Assembly: GCA_000751295.2 (NCBI GenBank)
Contig: CCMO02000003.1
Location: forward strand, 186,001 to 250,000
Source: a bacterium YEK0313
GTDB lineage: Bacteria > Pseudomonadota > Alphaproteobacteria > Rhizobiales > Phreatobacteraceae
Length of the DNA stretch: 64,000 bases
Direction of reading: 5' to 3'
Both the position numbers and the translations under genes were made by a program. The notes below the pieces were generated by a model. That model had not been told where the DNA came from. It ran no database searches and was given only the letters and a program-made list of their open reading frames with translations. The stretch's first letter is position 1; each line of letters starts with the position of its first letter. This document shows positions 28,073 to 36,715 of this stretch, piece by piece.

Positions 28073-28876
28073 TCACGCGGCGTCGATGAAGGCGTGGCGC
28101 TCGTAGAGGAATTTGAGCACCGCCTCGCGTGCCCGGATATAGGCGGGATCGGCGACCAGTTCGAGGCGCCGCCTGGGGCGCGCCAGCGGCACGGTGAGGA
28201 TCTCACCGATGGTGGCGGACGGGCCGTTGGTCATCATCACGATCCGGTCGGAGAGCAGCACCGCCTCGTCGACGTCGTGGGTGATCATGATCATGGTGTT
28301 GCCAAGCGCGGCATGGATCTGCATGACCTGATCCTGCAGATGCGCGCGGGTGAGCGCGTCGAGCGCACCGAAGGGCTCGTCGAGCAGCAGGATCTTCGGC
28401 TCCATGGCGAGCGCCCGGGCAATGCCGACACGTTGTTTCATGCCGCCGGAAATCTCGGCGGGCCGGCGGTCGCGGGCATGCGCCATATGCACGAGCTCCA
28501 GCACGTGCAGCGTCCAGTCATGCCGCTCGCCGCGCGATTTGCGCGCCGCGAAGACCTTGTCCACGGCAAGGCGGACATTGTCGTAGACGGTCAGCCAGGG
28601 CAGCAGCGAATGGTTCTGGAAAACCACGGCGCGCTCGGGCCCCGGGGCGTTGACCTCGCGGTCCTCGAGCAGCACGGCGCCGGTCGTCGCCGGGGTCAGG
28701 CCGGCGATGATGTTGAGCAGGGTCGATTTCCCGCAGCCGGAATGACCAATGATCGAGACATATTCGCCCTTGTCGATGGTGAGCGAGACGTCGCGCAGCA
28801 CATTGTTGCCGGCAGCGCCTCGGGCGAAGGTCTTGTCGACCGCCTCGATCGACAGATAGGGGAGCTGTCGCGCCAT
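28073..28876 (-). CDS. nrtC: Nitrate ABC transporter ATP-binding protein
   Basis: The 267-residue ABC ATPase has Walker A GHSGCGKST, signature SGGMKQRVGIARAL, Walker B ILLLDEPFGALD and the H-loop THDVDEA. The sequence family is that of nitrate, taurine and aliphatic sulfonate importers; the position after an NrtA/NrtB pair and before nitrate reductase genes assigns it to nitrate. It is a single-domain ATPase without the extra NrtA-like domain of cyanobacterial NrtC, so it could equally be called NrtD. Ten bases separate it from the permease gene and ten from the FAD protein gene. Confidence 0.93.
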   Translation of the reverse strand: MARQLPYLSIEAVDKTFARGAAGNNVLRDVSLTIDKGEYVSIIGHSGCGKSTLLNIIAGLTPATTGAVLLEDREVNAPGPERAVVFQNHSLLPWLTVYDNVRLAVDKVFAARKSRGERHDWTLHVLELVHMAHARDRRPAEISGGMKQRVGIARALAMEPKILLLDEPFGALDALTRAHLQDQVMQIHAALGNTMIMITHDVDEAVLLSDRIVMMTNGPSATIGEILTVPLARPRRRLELVADPAYIRAREAVLKFLYERHAFIDAA

Positions 28877-28886
28877 GGCCTCGTCC

Positions 28887-29816
28887 TCAATTGGCGGCCG
28901 TGCCGCGGGTGACGATGGTGGCGAGGCCGGCGATCAGGCGGTCGAGGACGAAACCCACGAGGCCGATATAGACCAGCGCCACGATGATGTCGGGCAGCCG
29001 CGAGGAGTTCCAAGCGTCCCAGATGAAGAAGCCGATGCCGACGCCGCCGGTCAGCATTTCCGCGGCGACGATGGCGAGCCAGGCGAGGCCGACGCCGATC
29101 CGCAGGCCGGTGAAGATATAGGGTGCCGCCGAAGGCAGCATGATCTTCCAGAAGAATTCGAGGTGATTGAGCCGGAGCACGGCGGCGACGTTGCGATAGT
29201 CCTGCGGGATGTTGCGGATGCCGACGGCGGTGTTGATCAGCACCGGCCAGATGGCGGTGATGAAGATCACGAAGATCGCGCTCGGATTGGCGTCGCGAAA
29301 GGCGGCGAGCGAGATCGGCAGCCAGGCGAGCGGCGGCACGGTGCGCAGCACCTGGAAGATCGGATCGAGCCCGCGCATGGCCCAGGTGGACTGGCCGACG
29401 ATGGCGCCGATGACGATGCCGGCCGCTGCGGCGAGGCCGAAGCCGATGGCGACCCGCTGCAGCGAGGTCAGAACCCGCCAGCCGAGGCCGATATCCTGGC
29501 TGCCGTTGACGAAGAACGGATCGAGGATCAGTTCGCCGGCTTCCTTCCAGACCTGCGAGGGCGGCGGCAAGGTGGCGCCGCGCCCGGAGCAGAGGATCTC
29601 CCAGACGAGCAGGATCACCAGGAGGGTGACCAGAGGCGGCACGACGGTGGCGAGCAGCGCCGTCATTTTCGGTTTCAGCCGCGCGGCGAGGCTCGGACGG
29701 GGAGCGGCGGGCAGGGCGATGACGGTTGCACGCGCCGGTGCGGCAGCTTGCGTGATGGCTGGCGGCATGACCGGGCTCTCGACGGCTTTCAGGGCGACAC
29801 GCGGCATGGAGGGCAT
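28887..29816 (-). CDS. nrtB: Nitrate ABC transporter permease
   Basis: The 309-residue inner-membrane protein has about six transmembrane helices after an N-terminal cytoplasmic stretch of about 50 residues rich in Ala and Pro. The EAA loop that contacts the ATPase is probably the region NVAAVLRLNHLEFFWKIMLP. It belongs to the BPD transport family used for nitrate, bicarbonate and taurine. It lies 46 bp after nrtA and 10 bp before the ATPase gene in a single operon. Confidence 0.92.
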   Translation of the reverse strand: MPSMPRVALKAVESPVMPPAITQAAAPARATVIALPAAPRPSLAARLKPKMTALLATVVPPLVTLLVILLVWEILCSGRGATLPPPSQVWKEAGELILDPFFVNGSQDIGLGWRVLTSLQRVAIGFGLAAAAGIVIGAIVGQSTWAMRGLDPIFQVLRTVPPLAWLPISLAAFRDANPSAIFVIFITAIWPVLINTAVGIRNIPQDYRNVAAVLRLNHLEFFWKIMLPSAAPYIFTGLRIGVGLAWLAIVAAEMLTGGVGIGFFIWDAWNSSRLPDIIVALVYIGLVGFVLDRLIAGLATIVTRGTAAN

Positions 29817-29862
29817 CTCCGGAACGGCCGCCGGCAGGGCGGCGGCATGAGGGACGGGCCGC

Positions 29863-31158
29863 TCAGACCTGGGCGCGCTTGATTTTCAGGGCGCGCAGGT
29901 AGTCCGCGGGATTGGCCGGATCGAAGCGCATGCCGTCGAAGAAGGTCTCGACGCCGCGGGAATCGGCGGCCGGCGCATTGGCGATGCCGAGCGTCTTCGC
30001 CGCCTCGCGCCAGAGATCGGCCCGATTGGTGCGGTCGACCAGGGCCCGGATATCGAGGCCGGGCTCGAAGCGGCCCCACCGGATGTTCTCGGTGACGAAC
30101 CAGGCGTCGAGGCTTTTCCAGGGATAGGAGACCTCGCCGGCCTCGCCCCAGAACTTCATGCGCAGGTTGGAGCCGGCGACGGTGCGGCCGCGGCCGTAAT
30201 TGATGTCGCCACGCAGCCGGCCGTTGATGTCGTTGACCGGCACGTTGAACCACTGGCGGCGGCCGACGATCTCGGCGAGCTCCTGCTTGTTGTCGAGCCG
30301 ATCGCACCAGATCTGGGCCTCCATCACCGCCATCATGATGGCCTGCGTGGCCTTGGGGTTGGCGTCGACCCAGTCGGCGCGCATGCCGAGGATCTTCTCG
30401 GGATGCTTGAACCAGAGCTCGCCGGTGGTGAGCGCGCTGTAGCCGATATTCTGGTTGACCAACTGCTCGTTCCACGGCTCGCCGACGCAGAAGCAATCCA
30501 TGGTGCCGACCTTCATGTTCGCCACCATCTGAGGCGGCGGCACGGTGATCACCTTGATCTCGCTGTCGGGGTCGATGCCGCCGGCCGCCAGCCAGTAGCG
30601 GATCCACAGATCATGGGTGCCGCCCGGAAAGGTCATGGCGGCGGTCAGTTCCTTGCCCTGGGCCTTCTTGCGCTCGAAAGCCGCCTTCAGGGGCGAGGAG
30701 TCGCGGCCGACGGGCAGGTCGCGATATTCGTTGGAGACCGAGATCGCCTGACCGTCCTCGTTGAGATTGATCAGCGTGTACATCGGCAGGGGCTGGCCGT
30801 TCTGCATCACCTTGCCGGTCGTGTAGAGATGCGTCTTCGGCCGCAGGATGTGTCCGCCGTCGATGCCGTTGGCCTTGGTGCCGAGTGCCATGTTGTCGCG
30901 CGTCGCGCCCCAGGATGCCTGCTTGGCGATCTCCATGTCCGGCACGCCGTGCTTGGCGTAGAAGCCCTTTTCCTTGGCGATGATCAGCGGCGCGGCGTCG
31001 GTCAGCGCGATATAGCCGAGCCGCGTGCCCTTGACCTCGGGTCCGGCGCCGGAGGCGAAGGCGCCGGCGGGCAGGGCCGCCTTTGCCGCGGCCAGAAGCG
31101 CGGCGGTCGCGGTGCCGCGCTGCAGGAAGGCGCGCCGGTCGAGCCCTTTACGCATCAT
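29863..31158 (-). CDS. nrtA: Nitrate-binding periplasmic protein (NrtA/CmpA family)
   Basis: The 431-residue binding protein captures nitrate in the periplasm for NrtBC. Its N-terminus is a twin-arginine-type signal (LDRRAFLQRGTATAALLAA), so export is probably by Tat. The mature part shows NrtA/CmpA features such as GYIALTDAAPLIIAKEKGFY, the TFPGGTHDLWIRYWLAAGG block and DCFCVGEPWNEQLV. The start is the first of two adjacent ATGs at 31158. It is the first gene of the nitrate operon, and its 5' leader holds a terminator and two hexaloop hairpins (separate entries). A NasS sensor would look similar but normally lacks a signal peptide, so this is the transporter component. Confidence 0.92.
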   Translation of the reverse strand: MMRKGLDRRAFLQRGTATAALLAAAKAALPAGAFASGAGPEVKGTRLGYIALTDAAPLIIAKEKGFYAKHGVPDMEIAKQASWGATRDNMALGTKANGIDGGHILRPKTHLYTTGKVMQNGQPLPMYTLINLNEDGQAISVSNEYRDLPVGRDSSPLKAAFERKKAQGKELTAAMTFPGGTHDLWIRYWLAAGGIDPDSEIKVITVPPPQMVANMKVGTMDCFCVGEPWNEQLVNQNIGYSALTTGELWFKHPEKILGMRADWVDANPKATQAIMMAVMEAQIWCDRLDNKQELAEIVGRRQWFNVPVNDINGRLRGDINYGRGRTVAGSNLRMKFWGEAGEVSYPWKSLDAWFVTENIRWGRFEPGLDIRALVDRTNRADLWREAAKTLGIANAPAADSRGVETFFDGMRFDPANPADYLRALKIKRAQV

Positions 31159-31225
31159 GCCCGCTCTTTCGTGTCTTCCGGTCATTGCTGCTCGTCTCTC
31201 GGCTCGACTTCGGGACCCGGACATG

Positions 31226-31260
31226 AAAAACCGCCGACCTCCGTCCGATGCCGCCGGCGG
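31226..31260 (-). terminator. Intrinsic terminator in the nrtA leader
   Basis: On the minus strand, CCGCCG (31260-31255) pairs with CGGCGG (31236-31231) and is followed at once by five Us (31230-31226). It ends about 68 bases before the nrtA ATG and would stop transcripts before the operon unless it is prevented from folding. Its position fits the attenuator of NasT/NasR-controlled nas leaders. Confidence 0.75.
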
Positions 31261-31290
31261 CGCGAAGCGCCCGGGGCAAGGAACGTCTGT

Positions 31291-31322
31291 CAGCGGCGTT
31301 GCTGTCGTGCCCGGCTTTGGGC
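31291..31322 (-). promoter_or_regulatory. Tandem A1/G4 hexaloop hairpins, candidate ANTAR (NasT) binding RNA
   Basis: In the minus-strand RNA, hairpin 1 is GCCC-AAAGCC-GGGC (31322-31309) and hairpin 2 is CAGC-AACGCC-GCTG (31304-31291). Each has a perfect 4-bp stem, a six-base loop with A at position 1 and G at position 4, and they are 4 bases apart. This is the two-hairpin pattern recognised by ANTAR-domain antiterminators. It lies between a sigma-54-like promoter and the leader terminator, and the nasT gene is the next gene upstream. Confidence 0.75.
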
Positions 31323-31359
31323 GGCGCCCGTCCAGCATCGGCCGGGCAAGGTCAGACGA

Positions 31360-31375
31360 TACAAGGACCGTGCCA
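31360..31375 (-). promoter_or_regulatory. Candidate sigma-54 promoter of the nitrate operon
   Basis: Minus-strand sequence TGGCACGGTCCTTGTA matches the consensus TGGCACG-N4-TTGCW except for T instead of C in the -12 element. It would start transcription near 31350, giving a leader of about 190 bases that contains both hexaloop hairpins and the terminator. TGCAC half-sites about 125 bp further upstream (near 31495-31506) could be NtrC contacts, which is weaker. Confidence 0.55.
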
Positions 31376-31565
31376 GCCCCACGGCCCGAGGATTCGCCTG
31401 TTGATTCCAGGGGCTTGGCGGCGCCGTCTCGGCGCGCGCGGCGCCGCGCGGGCCACAAGCGCCGTGCCTGAGGCTTTCGCAGCATGCCGATTCATTGTGC
31501 AGTGCAAAGCGCCCAACGGGGCCGAGCCCCGGTGTGCAAGCCAGCCGCGGGATCCGACCGGCGCG

Positions 31566-32168
31566 TCAACCGAGCATGTCGAGGCCGGTGACGACGGCGG
31601 CCGCGATCTCGCCGATCTTGCGCTTTTCGTTCATGGCGCGGCGGCGCAACTGGGCATAGGCCTCCTCCTCGGAAATGCCCTTGTGCTTCATCAGCAGGCC
31701 CTTGGCCCGGTCGACGAGCTTGCGGGCCTCGAGCGCCGCGCGTGCCTCGGCCAGCTCGGCTTCGAGCCGGTGCTGGGCCTCGAAGCGGGCCATGGCGAGA
31801 TCGAGGACCGGCTGGATGCGCTCTTTTGCCAGGCCGTCGACCACATAGGCGGCAATGCCCGCGGCCACGGCCCTCTCGGTCATGCCGGGGGCCGAGCGGT
31901 CGACGAACAGGACGACCGGGCGGCGGATCAGCTTCGCCACCTCGAAAAGCTGTTCCAGCAGGTCGCGCGCGGGGTCGTCGAGCGCGATGACGACCCTGTC
32001 CGGGTGGATCTCGCGGAGCCGGGCGAAGAGGTTGGTGAACGTCTCGACCCGCACGATGCGATCGTGGCCGGCCGCGCCGAGGCCGGCTGCGATGGTCGCC
32101 GCATGCACGGCGCTCTCGCTGACGATGGCGGTGGTGAGGATGTGGTCTGCCAGGGGCGCCTCCCGCAC
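31566..32168 (-). CDS. nasT: Nitrate-responsive antiterminator NasT (ANTAR domain)
   Basis: NasT is an RNA-binding response regulator that prevents termination in nitrate/nitrite assimilation leaders. The about 200-residue product has a pseudo-receiver N-terminal half (IVSESAVHAATIAAGL, then RVVIALDDPARDLLEQLF). The C-terminal ANTAR domain is ARKLVDRAKGLLMKHKGISEEEAYAQLRRRAMNEKRKIGEIA, split here as ARKLVDRAKGLLMKHKG and SEEEAYAQLRRRAMNEKRKI. I prefer GTG at 32168; an ATG at 32294 would overlap the upstream SDR gene. It is located directly upstream of the nrtA leader it should control. The partner sensor NasS is not adjacent, which is unusual. Confidence 0.88.
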   Translation of the reverse strand: MREAPLADHILTTAIVSESAVHAATIAAGLGAAGHDRIVRVETFTNLFARLREIHPDRVVIALDDPARDLLEQLFEVAKLIRRPVVLFVDRSAPGMTERAVAAGIAAYVVDGLAKERIQPVLDLAMARFEAQHRLEAELAEARAALEARKLVDRAKGLLMKHKGISEEEAYAQLRRRAMNEKRKIGEIAAAVVTGLDMLG

Positions 32169-32238
32169 GGCCGGCAGCGATCGCGGCGCCGGCCGGCACT
32201 CTCCCAAGCAGGTTTCGGGCCAGACGGCCCGATGGGGC

Positions 32239-32997
32239 TCAATAGACCGCGCGGCCGCCGGATATGTCGAACACCGCGCCGGTCGAGAAGGCACAGTCCT
32301 CGGAGGAGAGCCACGCGATCATGGCGGCCGCCTCCTCGACCGCCAGGAAGCGGTTCATCGGGATCTTCGACAGCATGAAATCGATATGCTGCTGGCTCAT
32401 CTGGTCGAAGATCTCGGTCTTGGCCGCGGCCGGAGTGATGCAATTGACCAGGATGCCCGCGGTCGCCAGCTCCTTGGCGAGCGATTTGGTCAGCCCGATC
32501 AGGCCCGCCTTGGAGGCCGAATAGTGCGAGGCGTTCGGGTTGCCCTCCTTGCCGGCGATGGAGGCGATGTTGACGATGCGGCCATAACCCTTGGCCAGCA
32601 TCAGCGGTACGATCGCGCGGCAGGTGAGATAGGGTCCGATCAGGTTGACGTCGACGACGCGGCGCCAGATATCGGGGGCAAGCTCCCAGAGCTTGCCGTT
32701 GCCGCCGGTAATGCCGGCATTGTTGACGAGAATGTCGATGCCGCCGTGGCGGGCGCGCGTCGCCTCGGTCGCCGCGGCGACCGAGGCTTCGTCGGTCAGC
32801 TCCACGGTATGGACGGAAAGCCCCGCGCCGGCCTTGGCGCCGAGCGCGGACGCAGCCTCGTCGAGCCTTGCCGCATCGATGTCCCAGAGCGCCACCGCCG
32901 CGCCGGAGGCCAGCATGCGTTCGGCGCTGGCATAGCCGATGCCGCGCGCGCCGCCGGTGATGACCGCGGTGCGGCCTGCAAGATCGATGCGATTCAT
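32239..32997 (-). CDS. SDR family oxidoreductase
   Basis: The 252-residue classical SDR has cofactor loop GGARGIG (residues 15-21), NNAG, catalytic Ser in NIASIAG and YSASK as the catalytic Tyr/Lys pair. The acidic residue after beta-2 (WDID) suggests NAD(H) preference. The closest-looking families are 3-oxoacyl-ACP reductase-like and sugar dehydrogenases; the substrate is unknown. It is upstream of nasT on the same strand, with 70 bp between them, so nasT may be read from its transcript. Confidence 0.87.
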   Translation of the reverse strand: MNRIDLAGRTAVITGGARGIGYASAERMLASGAAVALWDIDAARLDEAASALGAKAGAGLSVHTVELTDEASVAAATEATRARHGGIDILVNNAGITGGNGKLWELAPDIWRRVVDVNLIGPYLTCRAIVPLMLAKGYGRIVNIASIAGKEGNPNASHYSASKAGLIGLTKSLAKELATAGILVNCITPAAAKTEIFDQMSQQHIDFMLSKIPMNRFLAVEEAAAMIAWLSSEDCAFSTGAVFDISGGRAVY

Positions 32998-33066
32998 GGA
33001 CGTTTCCCTCGTGAAGGACCGGCCCTCTCCCGGCGGGGCGCGGGCAGAGCGCGTGCGGTCGGGGCC

Positions 33067-33840
33067 TCAGCGGGTCGCGACGATGAAGAGGCGCGGGAAG
33101 GCCAGAAGCACCTTGCCGTCGCTGGCCGGCGGATAGTGGGGGGTGATCGCCGCCCGGTAGGCGGCCAGATAGGCTTCGCGCTCAGCGGTCTCGAGCAGGG
33201 CCAGGAACGGCCTCAGCCCCGAACCCTTGAACCATTCGACGATGCCGTCGACCCCGTCGAGCGGGTGGTGATAGACCGTACGCCAGACGTCGACGCGCGT
33301 CACATGCGCCTTCAGCACGCTGTAGTACCAGGATGGCGAGCCGATCGGCGTGCGGCTCGCCTCGGCGGCAGCGAGCTTGGCCGCCCAGGGCCCGGAACGG
33401 GCGACCTCGCGCATGGCGACATGGCTCGGCTCCTCGAGATTGTCGGGCATCTGGATGGCAAAGCTGCCGCCTTCGGGCAGGAGATCGGCCAGCCGCGGCA
33501 GAATCGTTTCGTGGCCGCCGATCCACTGGAACACCGCATTCGAATAGATGATGTCGACGGGTGCCGCGGGGTTGGGCCGCCATGTCGTGAGGTCGGCCAC
33601 CTCGAAGCTGATATTGCGCAGCCGTGCGCGGGCATTGGTGACCATGTCGGGCGAGGAATCGATGCCGACGATCTCCGCCTTCGGGAAGCGCTGCAGCAGC
33701 AGTTCGGTGGTATTGCCCGGGCCGCAGCCGAGATCGACCACCCGGCGCGGGTCATGGGTCGGCACCGCGGCCAGCAGGTCGCGCGCCGGCCGGGTGCGTT
33801 CGTCCTCGAATTTCACATATTGCTTGGCTGACCAGTCCAT
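33067..33840 (-). CDS. tam: Trans-aconitate 2-methyltransferase
   Basis: Tam methylates trans-aconitate, an inhibitor of the citric acid cycle formed by isomerisation of cis-aconitate. The 257-residue enzyme starts with the family's MDWSAKQYVKFEDERTRPA. It has the SAM motif VVDLGCGPGNTTELLL, GIDSSPDMV, and the Tam-typical NAVFQWIGGHE and FAIQMPDNLEEPSH. I chose the ATG at 33840, which gives the standard N-terminus. It stands alone between the SDR and hutG-like genes on the same strand. Confidence 0.94.
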   Translation of the reverse strand: MDWSAKQYVKFEDERTRPARDLLAAVPTHDPRRVVDLGCGPGNTTELLLQRFPKAEIVGIDSSPDMVTNARARLRNISFEVADLTTWRPNPAAPVDIIYSNAVFQWIGGHETILPRLADLLPEGGSFAIQMPDNLEEPSHVAMREVARSGPWAAKLAAAEASRTPIGSPSWYYSVLKAHVTRVDVWRTVYHHPLDGVDGIVEWFKGSGLRPFLALLETAEREAYLAAYRAAITPHYPPASDGKVLLAFPRLFIVATR

Positions 33841-33949
33841 GGCGGGCCTCCTGGCCGGCAGTCGAGCACCGGCCGGCCGCTTTGCCAAGCCCGCAGGCCG
33901 TCCTCCGTCACGGGGCACGCATGCGCTGGCGCTGCGGCCGCGCTGCCGG

Positions 33950-34750
33950 TCAGGCCTTCAGTCCGGCGGCGGCGGCGAGAATAGCCGCGACGATCCGGTC
34001 GAGATGGCGCTCCGTCGCGGCGGCGACCTCGGTCGCGAAGGTCCAGGGCGGGCTCTCCAGCATGTAGGCGGACTGGGCGAGCTCCATCTGCACCGCGTGC
34101 ACGCCCCGTTCCGGCGCGCCGTAGTGGCGGGTGATCCAGCCGCCCTTGAACCGGCCATTGGCGACGAAGCTGAGCCCGGAGGTCTTGGCCGCGCTCACTG
34201 CGGCGTCGGTGATCGCCGGATCGCAGGCGCGGCCGTCATTGGTGCCGATGTTGAACACCGGCAAGGTGCCGGGAAACAGGTTCGGCACGACCGAGCGGAT
34301 CGAGTGGCAGTCGTAGAGCACGCAATAGCCGTGGCGGATGCGCGTCGCTTCGATCGCGGCCGCCATGGCGGCGTGGAACGGCTCGAAATAGACTTGGCGG
34401 CGGCGGCCGATCTCGGCGGCATCCGGCTCGGCGCCGTCGCGATAGATCGGCTCGGCGTCGAAGGTCGTGGTCGGGCAGAGCGTCGTGGTGTTCTGGCCCG
34501 GATAAAGCGAAACCCCCGAGGGGTCCCGGTTCACGTCGATCACGAAACGCGAAATGTCCTGGCGCACGATGGTCGCGCCGGTGCGCTGCGCGATGCCGGC
34601 ATAGAGCTCGCCGATCCACCAGTCGGTGTCGGGCACCGAGCGGCCGAGATCGTTGAGCGCGACCGAGACCTCGGGCGGAATCATGGTGCCGACATGCGGC
34701 TGGCCGAGGATGAGCGGGCCGTCGCCGGCAATGACGGTAACCGGGTTCAT
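33950..34750 (-). CDS. hutG: N-formylglutamate amidohydrolase
   Basis: The 266-residue product belongs to the N-formylglutamate deformylase family, which releases formate and glutamate in the last step of one histidine-degradation route. Conserved blocks seen are PHVGTMIPP, DTDWWIGELY, RFVIDVNRDPSG, LYDCHSIRS (metal/catalytic His region), NIGTNDGRACDP and GGWITRHYG. No other hut genes are in the window, so a role in histidine degradation depends on genes elsewhere; related amidohydrolases act on other N-formyl compounds. The start ATG is at 34750. Confidence 0.9.
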   Translation of the reverse strand: MNPVTVIAGDGPLILGQPHVGTMIPPEVSVALNDLGRSVPDTDWWIGELYAGIAQRTGATIVRQDISRFVIDVNRDPSGVSLYPGQNTTTLCPTTTFDAEPIYRDGAEPDAAEIGRRRQVYFEPFHAAMAAAIEATRIRHGYCVLYDCHSIRSVVPNLFPGTLPVFNIGTNDGRACDPAITDAAVSAAKTSGLSFVANGRFKGGWITRHYGAPERGVHAVQMELAQSAYMLESPPWTFATEVAAATERHLDRIVAAILAAAAGLKA

Positions 34751-34870
34751 GGGTGAAGCTCCTAGCGGGGGCGTCGTCTCGGCGAGGCCATGGAATCGGG
34801 ACCAACCCGATATACCAATGCTCGAGGATTTTCGACGCGCCTGCGGGGAGGGCCGGGCGCCGCCGGCCGC

Positions 34871-35407
34871 TCAGTCGATCTGTTCGTTCGGATAGACGCC
34901 CCAGAGCCGGTTCTGCTCGATCCAGCCGTCGAAACCCTCGCCATAGAAGCGGCACCAGGTGCGGTTGCAGGAGCGCACCTGGCCCTGGACATTGGCCTCG
35001 AGCCGCGCGACGACACGGCTGCCGCCCGCGCGGTCCATCAGCGGCACCAGCTCGGTCTCATGGCCGCGCTGCGCCTGCACGATGCCGGTACGCTTGCCCG
35101 ACAGCATCGAATGGAACACCCAGGTCTCGGTGCCGTCGCGATCGCGAATGCGCCGCCAGTTCTCGAATTCGGCGGTCACCTCCACCGGCAGGCCGGCACG
35201 CTGGTAGATCCAGACGACCTCGTGGTCGCGCGTCGGGCCCATGCGGGCATTGACCCGTTCCGACTTCAGGCTGACGAAACGCGGCACCGGCAGACGGGTC
35301 TGCGAACCCAGCGAACCCGTGATCTCCGCCGCTTCGAGGCGGGACGGTCCGGCGAACAGGCTCAGGGCGAGGGCGACGAGGGCCCAACCGGCAAAGGCAT
35401 GACGCAT
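34871..35407 (-). CDS. Exported SH3-domain protein
   Basis: The 178-residue product has a signal peptide (HAFAGWALVALALSLFAG, cleavage probably after LEAA). The mature part consists of two bacterial SH3-like repeats: VNARMGPTRDHEVVWIYQRAGLPVEV in the first and VVARLEANVQGQVRSC in the second. WVFHSMLSG and GWIEQNRLWGVYP are the strand pairs that close such repeats. A cysteine pair (SCNRTWC) may form a disulfide in the periplasm. Such proteins usually bind cell wall; the exact ligand is unknown. The start at 35407 is chosen for the signal peptide. It is divergent from the hydroxyacid dehydrogenase gene. Confidence 0.85.
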   Translation of the reverse strand: MRHAFAGWALVALALSLFAGPSRLEAAEITGSLGSQTRLPVPRFVSLKSERVNARMGPTRDHEVVWIYQRAGLPVEVTAEFENWRRIRDRDGTETWVFHSMLSGKRTGIVQAQRGHETELVPLMDRAGGSRVVARLEANVQGQVRSCNRTWCRFYGEGFDGWIEQNRLWGVYPNEQID

Positions 35408-35592
35408 ACGCAACTCACACAAGCTATGCGCGACCGGCCCCGTCCAAAAGACAGGCCAACGGCACGGATCCGACCGCTTTGTCTCGGCCGGGCCTTCTGA
35501 TAGAGAGAGCCCGACGGACCCCAAGTCTCGCCCAACAGGGTTAAAACTGATTTGACGCGGCGGCCGGAACAGGTGAATCGAGGACTTAAAGG

Positions 35593-36591
35593 ATGGCGAT
35601 CCGCAAGAAGCCGCTCGTCGTCGTGACGCGCAAGCTGCCGGAAACGGTCGAGGCGCGCATGCGCGAGCTCTTCGAGACCCGGTTGAATGTCGACGACTCC
35701 GCCATGAGCCAGGACGACCTGGCCACCGCGGTCAAGGTTGCCGATGTCATCGTACCGACCGTCACCGACCGGATCGACGCTGCCCTCCTGTCGCAGGCCG
35801 GTCCGCAGCTCCGGCTGATCGCCCAGTTCGGCAACGGCGTCGACAATATCGACGTGGCGACCGCCGTTCAGCGCGGCATCACGGTCACCAACACGCCGGG
35901 CGTCCTGACCGAGGACACCGCCGACATGACCATGGCGCTGATCCTCGCCGTGCCGCGCCGGCTCGCCGAGGGCCTGGAAGTGCTCGAGCACGGCGAGTGG
36001 CACGGCTGGTCGCCGACCTGGATGCTCGGCAAGCGCATCCATGGCAAGCGCCTGGGCATTATCGGCATGGGCCGCATCGGGCGGGCGCTCGCCAAGCGCG
36101 CCAGCGCCTTCGGCATGCAGATCCACTATCACAACCGTCGGCGCCTGCCGGAAAAGATCGAGCAGGAGCTGTCGGCGACCTATTGGGAGAGCCTCGACCA
36201 GATGCTCGCCCGCATGGACATCGTCTCGGTCAACTGCCCGCACACGCCGGCGACCTACCATCTCCTGTCGGCGCGGCGGCTGAAGCTGCTCAGCAAGGAC
36301 GCCTTCATCGTCAACACCGCCCGCGGCGAGATCATCGACGAGGTGGCTTTGACGCGCATGATCGAGGCCGGCGATCTCGCCGGCGCCGGGCTCGACGTGT
36401 TCGAGCACGAGCCGGCGGTCAATCCGCGCCTGATCAAGCTCGCCAAGGCGGGCAAGGTGGTGCTGCTGCCGCATATGGGCTCGGCCACGGTCGAGGGCCG
36501 CATCGACATGGGCGAGAAGGTGATCGTCAACATCAAGGCCTTCATGGACGGCCACAAGCCGCCGGACCGCGTGTTGCCGAGCATGCTCTGA
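35593..36591 (+). CDS. D-2-hydroxyacid dehydrogenase (glyoxylate/hydroxypyruvate reductase type)
   Basis: The 332-residue NAD(P)-dependent enzyme has the family's lid and cofactor domains. The dinucleotide loop is GMGRIGRALAKRA, the catalytic Arg is in NTARGEIIDE, the Glu in DVFEHEP and the His in LLPHMGSAT. The N-terminal domain includes FGNGVDNIDVATA and NTPGVLTEDTADM. Glyoxylate reductase is the best guess, but formate- or phosphoglycerate-type substrates cannot be excluded. It is preceded by AGGACTTAAAGG-type bases as a ribosome-binding region and stands alone as a unit. Confidence 0.93.
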   Translation: MAIRKKPLVVVTRKLPETVEARMRELFETRLNVDDSAMSQDDLATAVKVADVIVPTVTDRIDAALLSQAGPQLRLIAQFGNGVDNIDVATAVQRGITVTNTPGVLTEDTADMTMALILAVPRRLAEGLEVLEHGEWHGWSPTWMLGKRIHGKRLGIIGMGRIGRALAKRASAFGMQIHYHNRRRLPEKIEQELSATYWESLDQMLARMDIVSVNCPHTPATYHLLSARRLKLLSKDAFIVNTARGEIIDEVALTRMIEAGDLAGAGLDVFEHEPAVNPRLIKLAKAGKVVLLPHMGSATVEGRIDMGEKVIVNIKAFMDGHKPPDRVLPSML

Positions 36592-36715
36592 CGGCGGCCG
36601 TTTCGCGTCCTTGGCTCTGCGCCGACGGCCCTGCATGCAAGTCGGCCGCGGTTCGAGGCTCGCTGCGCGCGCACCTCACCGCGCGGCCGACCGCCATGTC
36701 GGAGGCATGACCTGA

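Noticed and set aside
29863..31158. This gene as the NasS nitrate sensor
   Set aside because: It has a twin-arginine-type export signal and leads the transporter operon, so NrtA is the better call.
31455..31470. A second sigma-54-like sequence further upstream in the nrtA leader
   Set aside because: It has the GG element but a poorer -24 context than the site at 31360-31375 and shares the imperfect -12; kept only as an alternative.
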